A stretch of 64,000 nucleotides of DNA from Micromonospora rubida (GCF_009908295.1 NZ_JAAALO010000005.1:1-64000); one strand, 5' to 3'; positions 7,812 through 16,971 are shown, counted from the first letter of the stretch. Notes: generated by a model from the sequence alone, not told the origin. Translations and numbers: made by a program.

Positions 7812-8615
7812 TCAGGCAAATCCGCCGTTGCTGAACAGCAGTTGACCGTTGATCCACTGACCTTGTGGCGAGCACAAGAAATCAACCAGATATGCGGTGT
7901 CCTGTGGGGTGCCGAGGCGGCCGAGTGGTGTCTGCCGGATGCAGCCGGCTCTTCCCGCCTCTGTCATCCACCCGGTGTCCACAGGGCCGGGATTGATGAC
8001 GTTCGAGCTGATGCCGAGGTGTGCCAACTCGTGGGCCGCAGCCAGGGTGATGCGGTCGAGTGCGCCCTTGCTGGCGCCGTACGGCAGGTTTCCCACAGTG
8101 TGATCACTGGTGAGGGCGATGATGCGACCGTCGCCGTGCCGGCCGCGGAAGCGCCGCCCGTGCTCGCGAATCAGCAACCATGTCGCCCGCGCGTTAACGG
8201 CGAAGTGTCGGTCGAAACTCTCCACGGTGGTGCCGAGTAGTCCAGAGTCGACTGACTCGCAGTGGCACATCACCAAGGCGGTAACTGGGCCGAGCTGGCG
8301 CTCGGCCTCGTCATAGATCGCAGTGGGTGCCGTGGTGTCGGTGAGATCCGCTTCTATGGCGGAGACGGCTGCGCCGCGCGCGGTGAGTGCTTGCGCGATG
8401 GCGTCGGTGGCCTCGGCTTCGATGCCCCAGCTCATGCGCTCGTCGTACGCGGTCCAGAAGGTAAAGGCGATATCCCATCCTGAGGCCGCCAGCTGGCTTG
8501 CGATGCAAGCGCCGATACCGGTCGTGCGGCCAACCCCCGTGATGAGTGCTGTCGGCCGGGACCCGCCGGACGTCGCGGGTGGAGTGCCGTCCGGTCTCTG
8601 CCCAGGGTTCGCCAT
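7812..8615 (-). CDS. SDR family NAD(P)-dependent oxidoreductase
   Basis: Short-chain dehydrogenase/reductase, 267 residues, a cytoplasmic NAD(P)H-linked oxidoreductase of unknown substrate. The Rossmann nucleotide-binding motif is present as TGVGRTTGIG near residue 25. The catalytic Tyr and Lys are in YGASK, preceded by the Ser of ALTSDH. The motif NPGPVDTGWM follows, then the usual C-terminal NGQLLFSNGG. ATG 8615 is fixed by AGGAGG nine bases upstream. A pair of 13-bp direct repeats at 8651-8696 lies just upstream and could bind a repressor. No partner gene is adjacent. Confidence 0.9.
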   Translation of the reverse strand: MANPGQRPDGTPPATSGGSRPTALITGVGRTTGIGACIASQLAASGWDIAFTFWTAYDERMSWGIEAEATDAIAQALTARGAAVSAIEADLTDTTAPTAIYDEAERQLGPVTALVMCHCESVDSGLLGTTVESFDRHFAVNARATWLLIREHGRRFRGRHGDGRIIALTSDHTVGNLPYGASKGALDRITLAAAHELAHLGISSNVINPGPVDTGWMTEAGRAGCIRQTPLGRLGTPQDTAYLVDFLCSPQGQWINGQLLFSNGGFA

Positions 8616-8650
8616 GACGGGAATCCTCCTCGATCGCCAGGAGACCGCGC

Positions 8651-8696
8651 AATCGCCTTTCGCTGCGCAGGCTCGATCAAGCGAATCGCCTTTCGC
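8651..8696 (-). promoter_or_regulatory. Direct repeat upstream of the SDR gene
   Basis: The 13-mer AATCGCCTTTCGC occurs at 8651-8663 and again at 8684-8696, 33 bases apart (three helical turns), about 35 to 80 bases upstream of the SDR start codon. Placement and phasing suit a regulator binding site. The protein is unknown. Confidence 0.35.
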
Positions 8697-8914
8697 GGAA
8701 CGGCGCTTGCCCCACAGATGCGGCAAGCTGCTTCGAGCTCTCCGGTTCCGACTGGCCTACCTACGGCACGCCCTTGGCGTCACCGGCAGATAGGCACCCA
8801 GGTAAGCGTGACTTTTCCGACAACGCCCTCATCTCGGCAATAGCGGATGCCCAGCATCTGACGTCGGCATCGCAGGCAATGCAGATCGTGGCCGTATCCG
8901 GCGCCGCCGGTGTT

Positions 8915-9817
8915 CTATGGGATCAACTCAGCCACGGAAAGTGCCTCGTCCAGCCGACCAGCGGCCAGGTTGTCGTGACGGATCACGAAACTCCCGTCAC
9001 TCCGGTAATAGAGCTCGTTGTCTACGGGAAAGCGGGCGAGCGACACCCACTCACTCGTCAGCCGGTGCGTCTCCTTCTCCACATGGGAATACCATTTCGC
9101 GACCGGGATGACGATCTCGCCGGTCTTCTCGCGCCACGCGAGGGTCTGCTCCGCAATACTCTCGATTACCTCCTCGTCGGCATACCCGCCGATATAGGCG
9201 CTGACGTACCCGTTGTGCGGCGGCCAGAGATCGTCGGCCAGAGCACAGAGTTCGTCCAGGTGCGGCAGGTCACGCTCGAGGTCACGGGCCAACTGCTGCT
9301 GGAAGGGCGACAGGTCGTCCTCGTCCTCGTCGTCCTCCTCGTCCTCGTCGTCCTCGTCGTCCGCCCCGAACCAATCGGGGAACTCCGCGCGCAGCGTGGC
9401 GCCGACGTCGTACTGCTCGCCGACGAACGCGTCGTCGGTGGATCCTGTCGCCACCTCGGTATCGGTACCGGCCGGCACATACACAACTCGCCCGTACCTC
9501 CGCTCCCCGGTGGCAGCGGCCTGCTCGTGGTCCAGGAAGAACAGCAGCGAGCCGTCTGCCGGCAGGCCGAAGCCGTCGACTCTCGGCAGCGCCGCACAGT
9601 CGACCGAGAAGATGAACGGCAACGGACTGACCCCGGCGAACGGCCAGTCCATGCCCACCGGCAGCCGGGGCAACCCACCGAACTGCCCGACCGGAACACC
9701 CCCGGATCCCCCGCTCAACCGGATCGACAAGCGGAGGTGCTTGGTGAACCTGCTGATCTCGTCGTCCGGGATGCCCAACTCGAGCGCTGCGCGACGAAAC
9801 TGCCCCTGATGATCCAT
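8915..9817 (-). CDS. DUF1963 (YwqG-like) protein
   Basis: About 300 residues from ATG 9817. The family is of unknown biochemical role. Hallmarks are GGLPRLPVGMDWP near residue 50, PLPFIFSVDCAALP, SLLFFLDHE, and the C-terminal region with WYSHVEKE. A highly acidic tract at about residues 155-170 (coordinates 9302-9363), built almost entirely of Asp and Glu, separates the two halves and is presumably a disordered linker. No Shine-Dalgarno sequence is seen before the ATG, so the start rests on the family alignment remembered. It stands alone between the SDR gene and a broken methyltransferase. Confidence 0.8.
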   Translation of the reverse strand: MDHQGQFRRAALELGIPDDEISRFTKHLRLSIRLSGGSGGVPVGQFGGLPRLPVGMDWPFAGVSPLPFIFSVDCAALPRVDGFGLPADGSLLFFLDHEQAAATGERRYGRVVYVPAGTDTEVATGSTDDAFVGEQYDVGATLRAEFPDWFGADDEDDEDEEDDEDEDDLSPFQQQLARDLERDLPHLDELCALADDLWPPHNGYVSAYIGGYADEEVIESIAEQTLAWREKTGEIVIPVAKWYSHVEKETHRLTSEWVSLARFPVDNELYYRSDGSFVIRHDNLAAGRLDEALSVAELIP

Positions 9818-9994
9818 AGCGCAACATGGTGCCACGAAGACAACGACCAGAGGGCGAGCCTGGCGACCGGGTGCCCCACGGCCCACACGCGCTGTCGTCG
9901 GCATCGCTGCCGCCGTGATCGAGTGCGCACATCTCGGCAAATCCGGTCGTCTCCGATGCGCTGTCAGCGGCATGCGCGGACGTCGTCGGCGTGG

Positions 9995-10728
9995 TCAGTG
10001 GTCATCGGCGGCGTAGTAGGAGTGCACGGCGGGTTGTCCGGTGTAGTTGGCACCAGCGCGATCGTCGGCGCCGAGGTAGCGGTACGGGAGGCGGACCCCA
10101 CGGCGGCCGGTGCAGCTGATCCGGCGGCGACGGGGGTCGTAGGAAAATCCGGCGGCGCGGAGTCGGGCGGAAGGCGCCGCCCGGCGGGTCGCCCGTCAGG
10201 AAGCCGGATGCTGGCCAGGTCCAGGTCGGCCACGAGCCGGCCGGTGGGAGTCAGCCACCCGGCCGCCCGGGTCAGGACGGCGAGCTTGTCTCCGAGGTAG
10301 TGCAGCCCGTGCAGACAGGTGATCAGGTCGAACGTCCGCGTTGGTGCCCAGTTGGTGACGGAGGCGCAGATCAGCTCCAGGTTCAGGGGCGGTGCCGGTG
10401 CGGGATCGAAGGCATCGACCAGGTCGACCCCGACGAGGACTGTCCGCTCGGTCAGCCCTGCCAGGCGCAGCTCCCCGGCGGCCCGGATCAGCGCCCGACC
10501 AGTGCCGCAGCACAGATCCAACCAGCCGGCGGCTGCCGAAGGTTCGGCCCGGCCGGCACCGACAAGGCCGGCGGCGAGAACGTCGAGGGGGTTGAACCCC
10601 AGCTCCCGGGTGTAGCTGTTCACCCCGGACAGCTGCCGCTCGCGGTTCATGGCGCAGTTGGCCACCACCGCCGACTGCACCAGGGCGTCGTTGCCCAGCA
10701 GTTCGACACTGGCGCGCTGGTCAGCCAC
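9995..10728 (-). pseudogene. SAM-dependent methyltransferase, frameshifted
   Basis: Class I methyltransferase from GTG 10728. The SAM-binding motif LDLCCGTGRAL and the following acidic loop VGVDLVDAFD are clear, then DLITCLHGLHYLGDK. After DLASIRLPDGRPAGRRL (near 10180) this frame turns into Pro/Thr-rich sequence and runs on to 9964. A neighbouring frame supplies a protein-like C-terminus (ARLRAAGFSYDPRRRRI, RLPYRYLGADD, HSYYAADDH) ending at TGA 9997-9995. A single-base loss around 10165-10195 would explain this. It is either a real pseudogene or a sequencing error. Confidence 0.7.
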
Positions 10729-10737
10729 GGCAGCATC

Positions 10738-11075
10738 ATGGCCGATGTGACGGGTGACAATGATCGAATCTGGGCGGCACTACCTGAGGAGGTCCGTGCG
10801 GGGGTCGATGACTTGATCTGTCAGCGCAGCAAGGTCAGCGCGGCCGTACTGGTGCGGGAAGGAGCCGGTCCCGCCGGCCCGGTTTCGATCCCGATGCGTT
10901 GAACGTCGTGGAGGAACGTGGCTGCGAGCTCGTGGCGCTGGGTCGGGTGGACCCTCCGCCACCACCCGTGCCGGCGTCGCGGCTCATCGAGCAGGCCAGA
11001 ACCATCACCGACCCGGTCGTGGCGATCGAGGCACTATGGGACGGGAATACGGCGCGGTGGGGCGTACTCCTCCTT
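10738..11075 (+). pseudogene. Frameshifted hypothetical gene
   Basis: The frame from ATG 10738 gives MADVTGDNDRIWAALPEEVR and then continues to TGA 10900-10902. The overlapping frame from TTG 10899 carries on with similar protein-like composition (ERGCELVALGR, ITDPVVAIEALWDGNTARW) and then merges into integrase sequence in the wrong frame near 11070. Taken together it looks like one gene of the small actinobacterial family whose members start D-x-IWAALPE and end in AIEALWDG, broken by a frameshift and cut at its 3' end. Only 9 bp separate its start from that of the divergent methyltransferase. Confidence 0.5.
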
Positions 11076-11379
11076 GGCCGGCGTCGAGGACACCCGGCAG
11101 AACGGCATGCACGTGCTTCGGCACACGTACGCCTCGGTCCTGCTCGACGCGGGCGAGAACATCAAGGCCCTGTCGCTGTACCTCGGCCACTCCGACCCCG
11201 GCTTCACCCTGCGGGTCTACACCCACCTGCTGCCGACCAGCGAGGACCGCACCCGCCGGGCGATTGACGCAGCCTTCGGCCACGGCCCAACCGACCCCGA
11301 CGGCCTGACGACGGCCCACGCAGGAGACGGTAGGGTGTTTGCGCAGCTCAGAAACGGTGACGGCGTCACTTGGCGTTGA
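11065..11379 (+). pseudogene. Tyrosine-type site-specific integrase, C-terminal fragment
   Basis: Residues from GVEDTRQNGMHVLRHTYASV onward are the C-terminal catalytic part of a phage-type integrase. They include the HVLRH box, the LGHSDPGFTLRVYTHLL segment with the second His and the nucleophilic Tyr, and then a tail ending at TGA 11377-11379. The N-terminal arm-binding and core-binding domains are missing, so it cannot recombine. Its last codons overlap the 3' end of metH on the opposite strand by 14 bp. It marks the edge of an ancient integrated element. Confidence 0.85.
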
Positions 11380-14300
11380 AGTAGCTCGCCTCCGGGTGGT
11401 GCACCACGATCGCGTCGGTCGCCTGCTCCGGCACCAGCTGGAACTCCTCCGAGAGCTGCACCCCGATCCGCTCCGCGCCCAGCAGGTCCACGATCTTCGC
11501 CCGGTCCTCCAGGTCCGGGCAGGCCGGGTAGCCGAACGCGTACCGGCAGCCCCGGTAGTCGTTGCCCAGCAGGCCCGCCAGGCCCGCCGGGTCGGCGTCG
11601 GCCACCGTACGACCGCCCGGCAGCGTCAGCTCGGCCCGGATCCGCCGGTGCCAGTACTCCGCCAGCGCCTCCGTGAGCTGCACCGACAGGCCGTGCACCT
11701 CCAGGTAGTCGCGATACTCGTTGCTGGCGAACATCTTCGCCGTGTACTCGCTGACCGGCTGCCCCACGGTCACCAACTGCAATGCCACCACGTCGAGCTG
11801 GTCGCCCTTGGGCCGGAAGAAGTCCGCCAGGCACAACCGCCGCTCCTGGCGCTGCCTCGGGAACGAGAACCGGGCCCGCTCGGCGTGCCCGTTCTCGTCC
11901 AGCACCACCAGGTCGTTGCCCTCCGAGTACGCCGGGAAGTAGCCGTACACCACCGCAGCCTCAAGGACCTGGTCGGCGGTCAGCCGGTCCAACCAGTACC
12001 GCAGCCGGGGCCGGCCCTCGGTCTCCACCAGATCCTCGTACGACGGGCCCTTGCCGCCCCGGGCGCCCTTCAGCCCCCACTGCCCCAGGAACGTCGCCCG
12101 CTCGTCCAGCAGCGCCGAGTATTCCGCCAGCGGCAGGCCCTTCACCACCCGGGTGCCCAGGAACGGCGGGGTCGGCACCTCCACGTCGCGCGCCACGTCG
12201 GAACGCACCGACGCGTCGTCCAGCTCCGGCAGCGCCTCGGTCACCATCGCCCGCTGCCGCTCCCGCCGCGCCCGACGCGCCGCCAGGGCCGCCTCCCGCT
12301 CCGGGTCCACCACCGGCGCCCCGCCCCGCTTCGCCGTCATCACGCGGTCCATCAGGGACAGCCCCTCGAACGCGTCCCGGGCGTAGTGCACCTGGCCCGG
12401 GAACAACGCCCGCAGGTCGTCCTCCACGTACGCCCGGGTCAGCGCCGCACCGCCGAGCAGCACCGGCCACCGCTCGGCGACCCCGCGCTCGGCCATCTCG
12501 GCCAGGTTCTCCTTCATGATCACCGTGCTCTTCACCAGCAGCCCGGACATTCCGATCACGTCGGCCCGGTGCTGCTCCGCCGCGTCGAGGATCGCGGTGA
12601 TCGGCTGCTTGATGCCGATGTTGACGACCTCGTAGCCGTTGTTGGACAGGATGATGTCGACCAGGTTCTTGCCGATGTCGTGCACGTCGCCCTTGACCGT
12701 GGCCAGCACGATCCGGCCCTTGCCATCGTCGTCGGCCTTCTCCATCTGTGGCTCCAGGTACGCCACCGCGGTCTTCATCACCTCGGCCGACTGGAGCACA
12801 AACGGCAGTTGCATCTGGCCGGAGCCGAACAGCTCGCCGACCACCTTCATCCCGTCCAGCAACAGGTCGTTGATGATCGACAACGGGGATCGACCCTCGG
12901 CCATCGCCGTGTCGAGGTCGGCTTCCAGACCGTTGCGCTCGCCGTCGATGATCCGCCGCTTGAGCCGCTCCTCCAGCGGCAGCGCCGCCAGCTCCTGCGC
13001 CCGGGTGGCCCGCGCCGAGGAGGCGTCCACCCCCTCGAAGACCTCGATGAACCGCTGCACCGGGTCGTACCCCTCGCGGCGCCGGTCGTAGATCAGGTCC
13101 AGCGCGACCTCGCGCTGCCCGTCCGGGATCTTCGACATCGGCAGGATCTTGCTGGCGTGCACGATCGCCGAGGTCAGGCCGGCCTGCACGCACTCGTTCA
13201 GGAACACGGAGTTGAGCACCTGCCGGGCCGCCGGGTTCAGCCCGAACGACACGTTCGAGATGCCCAGGGTGAAGTTCACCCCCGGCCAGCGGCGGGCGAC
13301 CTCCCGGATCGCCTCGATGGTCTCGATGCCGTCGCGCCGGGTCTCCTCCTGGCCGGTGGCGATCGGGAAGGTCAGCGCGTCGATCAGGATGTCGGCCCGG
13401 CGCAGCCCCCACCGCCCGGTCAGGTCCTCGATCAGCCGCCCCGCGACCCGCACCTTCCACTCGGCGGTGCGGGCCTGCCCCTCCTCGTCGATGAGCAGCG
13501 CCACCACCGCCGCGCCGTGCTCGGCGATGATCGGCATCACCCGGGCGTAGCGGGAGCCCGGCCCGTCGCCGTCCTCGAAGTTGACCGAGTTGACCACGCA
13601 CCGGCCGCCGAGCATCTCCAGCCCGGCCTCGATCACCTGCGGCTCCGTCGAGTCCAACATGATCGGCAGCGTGGACGCGGTCGCGAACCGGCCGGCCAGC
13701 TCCCGCATGTCCACCGTGCCGTCGCGGCCCACGTAGTCCACGCACAGGTCCAGCAGGTGCGAGCCGTCCCGGGCCTGGCTGCGGGCGATCTCCACGCACG
13801 CCTGCCAGTCAGCGGCGAGCATCGCCTCCCGGAACGCCTTCGACCCGTTGGCGTTGGTCCGCTCCCCCACCATCAGCACGCTCGCGTCCTGGGCGAACGG
13901 CACGTGGTGGTAGATCGAGGAGACGCCGGCGTCGGCCTGCGGCTGCCGCGGACCCGGCCGCGCGCCGTGCAGCCGCTCGGCGACCACCCGGATGTGCTCC
14001 GGGGTCGTCCCGCAGCAGCCCCCGATCAGCGAGACGCCGTACTCGACGACGAACCGCTCCAGCGCGTCGGCCAGCTCCACCGGGGTCAGCGGGTAGACCG
14101 CCCCGTCGGCGGTGAGCTGCGGCAGGCCGGCGTTCGGCATCACCGACAGCGGCACCCGGGCGTGCTGGGACAGGTAGCGCAGGTGCTCGCTCATCTCCGC
14201 CGGCCCGGTCGCGCAGTTCAGCCCGATCAGGTCGATGCCCAGCGGCTCCAGCGCGGTCAGCGCCGCGCCGATCTCGCTGCCCAGCAGCATCGTGCCGGTG

Positions 14301-14881
14301 GTCTCCACCGTGACGTGACAGATCAGCGGCACCGTCCGCCCCGCCGCGGCCATCGCCCGGCGTGACCCGACCACCGCCGCCTTCACCTGGAGCAGGTCCT
14401 GGCAGGTCTCCACGATCAGGGCGTCCGCGCCGCCGTCGATCAGGCCGGCCGCGTTCTCCTGGTACGCGTCGCGCAGCGTCGCGTACGCGGTGTGCCCGAG
14501 GGTCGGCAGCTTCGTGCCCGGGCCGATCGAGCCGAGCACGAAGCGGGGCCGCTCCGGGGTGCTCCACGCGTCGGCGGCCTCCCGGGCGATCCGCGCGCCG
14601 GCCTCGGCCAACTCCCGGATCCGGTGCGAGATGTCGTACTCGCCCAGGTTGCTCAGGTTGGTGCCGAAGGTGTTCGTCTCGACGCAGTCCGCCCCGGCGG
14701 CGAGGTACGCCTCGTGCACGCCCCGGACCACGTCCGGGCGGGTCACGTTGAGGATCTCGTTGCAGCCCTCGTGGCCCTCGAAGTCGTCCAGGGTCAGGTC
14801 GGCGGCCTGGAGCATCGTCCCCATCGCGCCGTCGGCGACGAGGATCCGGTCTGACAGCACATCCAGCAACGAAGTCCGCAC
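11366..14881 (-). CDS. metH: Cobalamin-dependent methionine synthase
   Basis: Transfers the methyl group of methyltetrahydrofolate through cobalamin to homocysteine, forming methionine in the cytoplasm. The product is about 1171 residues, normal for MetH. Domain order: homocysteine-binding module with zinc ligands Cys223 (LNCATGP), Cys289 and Cys290 (GGCCGTTPEH); pterin-binding module about 330-610; cobalamin module with DVHDIGK and the axial His734; and the C-terminal activation domain ending SYFNAK. GTG 14881 is chosen because it precedes the family N-terminus. There is no Shine-Dalgarno sequence, and CATTAT nine bases upstream suggests a very short leader. It abuts the integrase stub. Confidence 0.97.
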   Translation of the reverse strand: MRTSLLDVLSDRILVADGAMGTMLQAADLTLDDFEGHEGCNEILNVTRPDVVRGVHEAYLAAGADCVETNTFGTNLSNLGEYDISHRIRELAEAGARIAREAADAWSTPERPRFVLGSIGPGTKLPTLGHTAYATLRDAYQENAAGLIDGGADALIVETCQDLLQVKAAVVGSRRAMAAAGRTVPLICHVTVETTGTMLLGSEIGAALTALEPLGIDLIGLNCATGPAEMSEHLRYLSQHARVPLSVMPNAGLPQLTADGAVYPLTPVELADALERFVVEYGVSLIGGCCGTTPEHIRVVAERLHGARPGPRQPQADAGVSSIYHHVPFAQDASVLMVGERTNANGSKAFREAMLAADWQACVEIARSQARDGSHLLDLCVDYVGRDGTVDMRELAGRFATASTLPIMLDSTEPQVIEAGLEMLGGRCVVNSVNFEDGDGPGSRYARVMPIIAEHGAAVVALLIDEEGQARTAEWKVRVAGRLIEDLTGRWGLRRADILIDALTFPIATGQEETRRDGIETIEAIREVARRWPGVNFTLGISNVSFGLNPAARQVLNSVFLNECVQAGLTSAIVHASKILPMSKIPDGQREVALDLIYDRRREGYDPVQRFIEVFEGVDASSARATRAQELAALPLEERLKRRIIDGERNGLEADLDTAMAEGRSPLSIINDLLLDGMKVVGELFGSGQMQLPFVLQSAEVMKTAVAYLEPQMEKADDDGKGRIVLATVKGDVHDIGKNLVDIILSNNGYEVVNIGIKQPITAILDAAEQHRADVIGMSGLLVKSTVIMKENLAEMAERGVAERWPVLLGGAALTRAYVEDDLRALFPGQVHYARDAFEGLSLMDRVMTAKRGGAPVVDPEREAALAARRARRERQRAMVTEALPELDDASVRSDVARDVEVPTPPFLGTRVVKGLPLAEYSALLDERATFLGQWGLKGARGGKGPSYEDLVETEGRPRLRYWLDRLTADQVLEAAVVYGYFPAYSEGNDLVVLDENGHAERARFSFPRQRQERRLCLADFFRPKGDQLDVVALQLVTVGQPVSEYTAKMFASNEYRDYLEVHGLSVQLTEALAEYWHRRIRAELTLPGGRTVADADPAGLAGLLGNDYRGCRYAFGYPACPDLEDRAKIVDLLGAERIGVQLSEEFQLVPEQATDAIVVHHPEASYFNAK

Positions 14882-14920
14882 GGACTCAGGATAATGCGAG
14901 GAACCGTGGATGGGTTGCCG
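14882..14920 (-). promoter_or_regulatory. Possible metH promoter with short leader
   Basis: On the minus strand CATTAT (14896-14891) lies nine bases before the metH GTG and fits a -10 hexamer. The -35 region is poor. No cobalamin or SAM riboswitch core was recognised in the 300-bp divergent region 14882-15180. Confidence 0.3.
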
Positions 14921-15088
14921 CCCACTCCCGCTCCCACATTGTGTCGGCCGGATCACCCCGGGCGGCGGGAGGGGAGCCCCCGCCTCGTTCCGACGCGGTT
15001 CGGTTCGGGCTGGGCGGCGCGGCCGCGTGAGGGCCGGAACGGCGCGGCCGACGGGCCGCATCCCGCGCCGACCCGTAGGCTGACAGAC

Positions 15089-15184
15089 GTGAAGGACAAC
15101 AGGGACGCCACCGTGCACGGCGGGCGGGCGACAGGGCCGTCGCCCGCGGCCGCCCCCGACGAGCAGGGTGAGGTGACGGCGTGA
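15089..15184 (+). CDS. Possible leader peptide before the PAC2 gene
   Basis: A 31-codon frame from GTG 15089 ends in TGA 15182-15184, which overlaps the GTG start of the PAC2 gene (GTGA arrangement). The peptide is polar (VKDNRDATVHGG and onward) and unremarkable. The overlap would couple translation. It may be coincidence. Confidence 0.25.
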   Translation: MKDNRDATVHGGRATGPSPAAAPDEQGEVTA

Positions 15185-16050
15185 CCGAGTTCGACGGACT
15201 GCCGGTACTGCGGTCCCCCGTGGCCATCGCCGCCTTCGAGGGCTGGAACGACGCCGCCGACGCGTCGACCGCCGCGGTCGAGCACCTGGAGCAGGTCTGG
15301 GAGTCGCGGCAGATCACCGAGCTGGACCCGGAGGACTTCTACGACTTCCAGGTCAGCCGGCCGACGGTCACGATGGCCGACGGCGAGACCCGCCGGGTCG
15401 AGTGGCCCACCACCCGGTTCATGGTGGCCAGCCCCGAGGGCACCGAGCGGGACGTGGTGCTGATCCGGGGCATCGAGCCGAGCATGCGCTGGCGCACGTT
15501 CTGCGAGCAGGTGCTGGAGATCTGCCACAGCCTGGAGGTCGAACGGGTGGTGCTGCTCGGCGCGCTGCTGGCCGACGTGCCGTACACCCGTCCGTTGCCG
15601 ATCAGCGGCAGCGCCTCGGACGCGGAGGCCGCCCGGCGCTACCAGCTCACCCCCACCCGCTACGACGGCCCGACCGGGATCGTCGGCGTGCTGCACGACG
15701 CCTGCACCCGGGCCGAGGTCGACGCGGTCTCCTTCTGGGTGCACGTGCCGCACTACGCCAACAACCCGCCCTGCCCGAAGGCCACCCTGGCCCTGCTGCA
15801 CCGGGTCGAGGAGGTGCTCGACCTGCCGGTGCCGATGGCCGACCTGGCCGAGGAGGCCGCCGAGTGGGAGCAGCGGGTGCGCGGCGCCGCCGAGCAGGAC
15901 GCCGAGCTCGGCGAGTACGTCCGCGAGTTGGAGGAACGCGTCGGCGACGCGGGCATCACCCCGCTGACCGGTGACGAGATCGCCCAGGAGTTCGAGAAGT
16001 ACCTGCGTCGGCGTGGCGGCTCGGCCGGCCCCACCGCCGGTTCCTGGTAG
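15181..16050 (+). CDS. PAC2 family protein
   Basis: 289-residue cytoplasmic protein of the PAC2 family (proteasome assembly chaperone 2-like fold). Actinobacterial members are conserved near proteasome and mycothiol genes, but their activity is not established. Visible signature: AAFEGWNDAADA at the N-terminus, the central VVLLGALLADVPYTRP, and HVPHYANNPPCPKA. The C-terminal helix is strongly acidic (EEAAEWEQRVRGAAEQDAEL). GTG 15181 follows AGGTGA at suitable spacing. It is followed by a hairpin terminator. It lies divergent from metH. Confidence 0.92.
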   Translation: MTEFDGLPVLRSPVAIAAFEGWNDAADASTAAVEHLEQVWESRQITELDPEDFYDFQVSRPTVTMADGETRRVEWPTTRFMVASPEGTERDVVLIRGIEPSMRWRTFCEQVLEICHSLEVERVVLLGALLADVPYTRPLPISGSASDAEAARRYQLTPTRYDGPTGIVGVLHDACTRAEVDAVSFWVHVPHYANNPPCPKATLALLHRVEEVLDLPVPMADLAEEAAEWEQRVRGAAEQDAELGEYVRELEERVGDAGITPLTGDEIAQEFEKYLRRRGGSAGPTAGSW

Positions 16051-16072
16051 CCGCGTAGCTACCCCGTACGCC

Positions 16073-16105
16073 GAGGGTCCCGGATCGCCATGATCCGGGG
16101 CCCTC
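16073..16105 (+). terminator. Hairpin terminator after PAC2
   Basis: GAGGGTCCCGGATC pairs with GATCCGGGGCCCTC around the loop GCCAT, a 14-bp stem with one mismatch, 23 bp after the stop. No U-run, as is usual in GC-rich actinobacteria. Confidence 0.75.
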
Positions 16106-16144
16106 GTGCGTGTCCGGGGTGGCGAGGTCACGTCCCGTACGGCA

Positions 16145-16173
16145 TCCTAGGAACCTAGCTGTCATTCTAGGAG
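16145..16173 (+). promoter_or_regulatory. CTAG-rich operator before the GntR gene
   Basis: TCCTAGGAACCTAG followed by TTCTAGGA contains the palindrome TCCTAGGA, the inverted repeat CTAGGAACCTAG and a further half site. It ends within the Shine-Dalgarno sequence of the GntR gene, so autoregulation is plausible. Confidence 0.5.
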
Positions 16174-16179
16174 GCGGGC

Positions 16180-16971
16180 ATGCAGATCAACCCCGGCGCG
16201 GCCGAGTTCCCGCACCGGCAGATCGCCGCGCAGCTCAAGGCCCAGGTGCGCCGCGGCGACTGGGGGCCCGGCGAGCGGCTGCCGTCCATCCCGGCCATCG
16301 CCGAGATGTTCGGCGTGGCGAAGCAGACCGTGCAACGCGCCGTCGACCAGCTGCGGGTCGAGGGCATCCTGATCACCAAGCCCGGCTCCGGTACGTACGT
16401 CCGGGGCACCCGCCGCCGACTCAACCGCCTCTCCCGGGGCCGGTACGGCGGCTTCCGCGGCTACCACACGGACCTGGCCGCCCGGTACCGTCAGCAGCTC
16501 GTCTCGGTCGGCCGGGCCCCCGCCCCGCCGGAGATCGCCGACGCGTTCGGCGTCGCCGACGGCACCGAGCTGCTGTGCCGCCGACACCTCGTCCGCACCG
16601 AGGACTCCCCCGTCGAGGTGGGCGCCTCCTGGTTCCTCCCGGCGGACACCGCCGGCACCTCCCTGGAGCGGGGCGAGGCGTTCGGCCGGCCCCTCTACCA
16701 GGAGGCCGAGGAGGCCACCGGCCGGCGGTACGTCACCGCCACCGACACCATCACCGCCCGCCAGCCCAGCCGGGAGGAGGCGGAGACACTCCAGATCCGC
16801 CCGGACACCCCCGTACTGCACCTGCTGCACGTCGCCTACGACGACCGGCGCAAGCCCATCGAGGTCGCCCACGCCACCTGGCCGGGACCGATGACCACGC
16901 TCACCGAGGAGTACCGGATCCCCGCCCCCACGCCGGATCCCGACCCGGACCCCGGCCTCGTCCTGGGCTGA
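16180..16971 (+). CDS. GntR family transcriptional regulator (HutC/UTRA type)
   Basis: 263 residues. The N-terminal winged helix (residues about 10-75: HRQIAAQLKAQVRRGDW, GERLPSIPAIAEMFGVAKQT, GILITKPGSGTYVRG) is the GntR DNA-binding domain. Residues about 95-245 form a UTRA ligand-binding domain with ELLCRRHLVRTEDSPVEVG and VLHLLHVAYDD. The tail is Pro/Asp-rich. ATG 16180 has GGAGG six bases upstream, and the CTAG-rich operator overlaps this region, which suggests autoregulation. The ligand is unknown. Its 3' end is partly duplicated just downstream. Confidence 0.92.
   Translation: MQINPGAAEFPHRQIAAQLKAQVRRGDWGPGERLPSIPAIAEMFGVAKQTVQRAVDQLRVEGILITKPGSGTYVRGTRRRLNRLSRGRYGGFRGYHTDLAARYRQQLVSVGRAPAPPEIADAFGVADGTELLCRRHLVRTEDSPVEVGASWFLPADTAGTSLERGEAFGRPLYQEAEEATGRRYVTATDTITARQPSREEAETLQIRPDTPVLHLLHVAYDDRRKPIEVAHATWPGPMTTLTEEYRIPAPTPDPDPDPGLVLG

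Noticed and set aside
11339..14365. A 1008-codon open frame on the plus strand
   Set aside because: It is antisense to metH. GC-rich third positions keep the opposite strand open. Composition is low-complexity (Arg, His, Leu, Gln) with no domain.
14882..15180. Cobalamin or SAM riboswitch before metH
   Set aside because: No conserved core of either was recognised, and the likely promoter lies within about 15 bases of the start codon.
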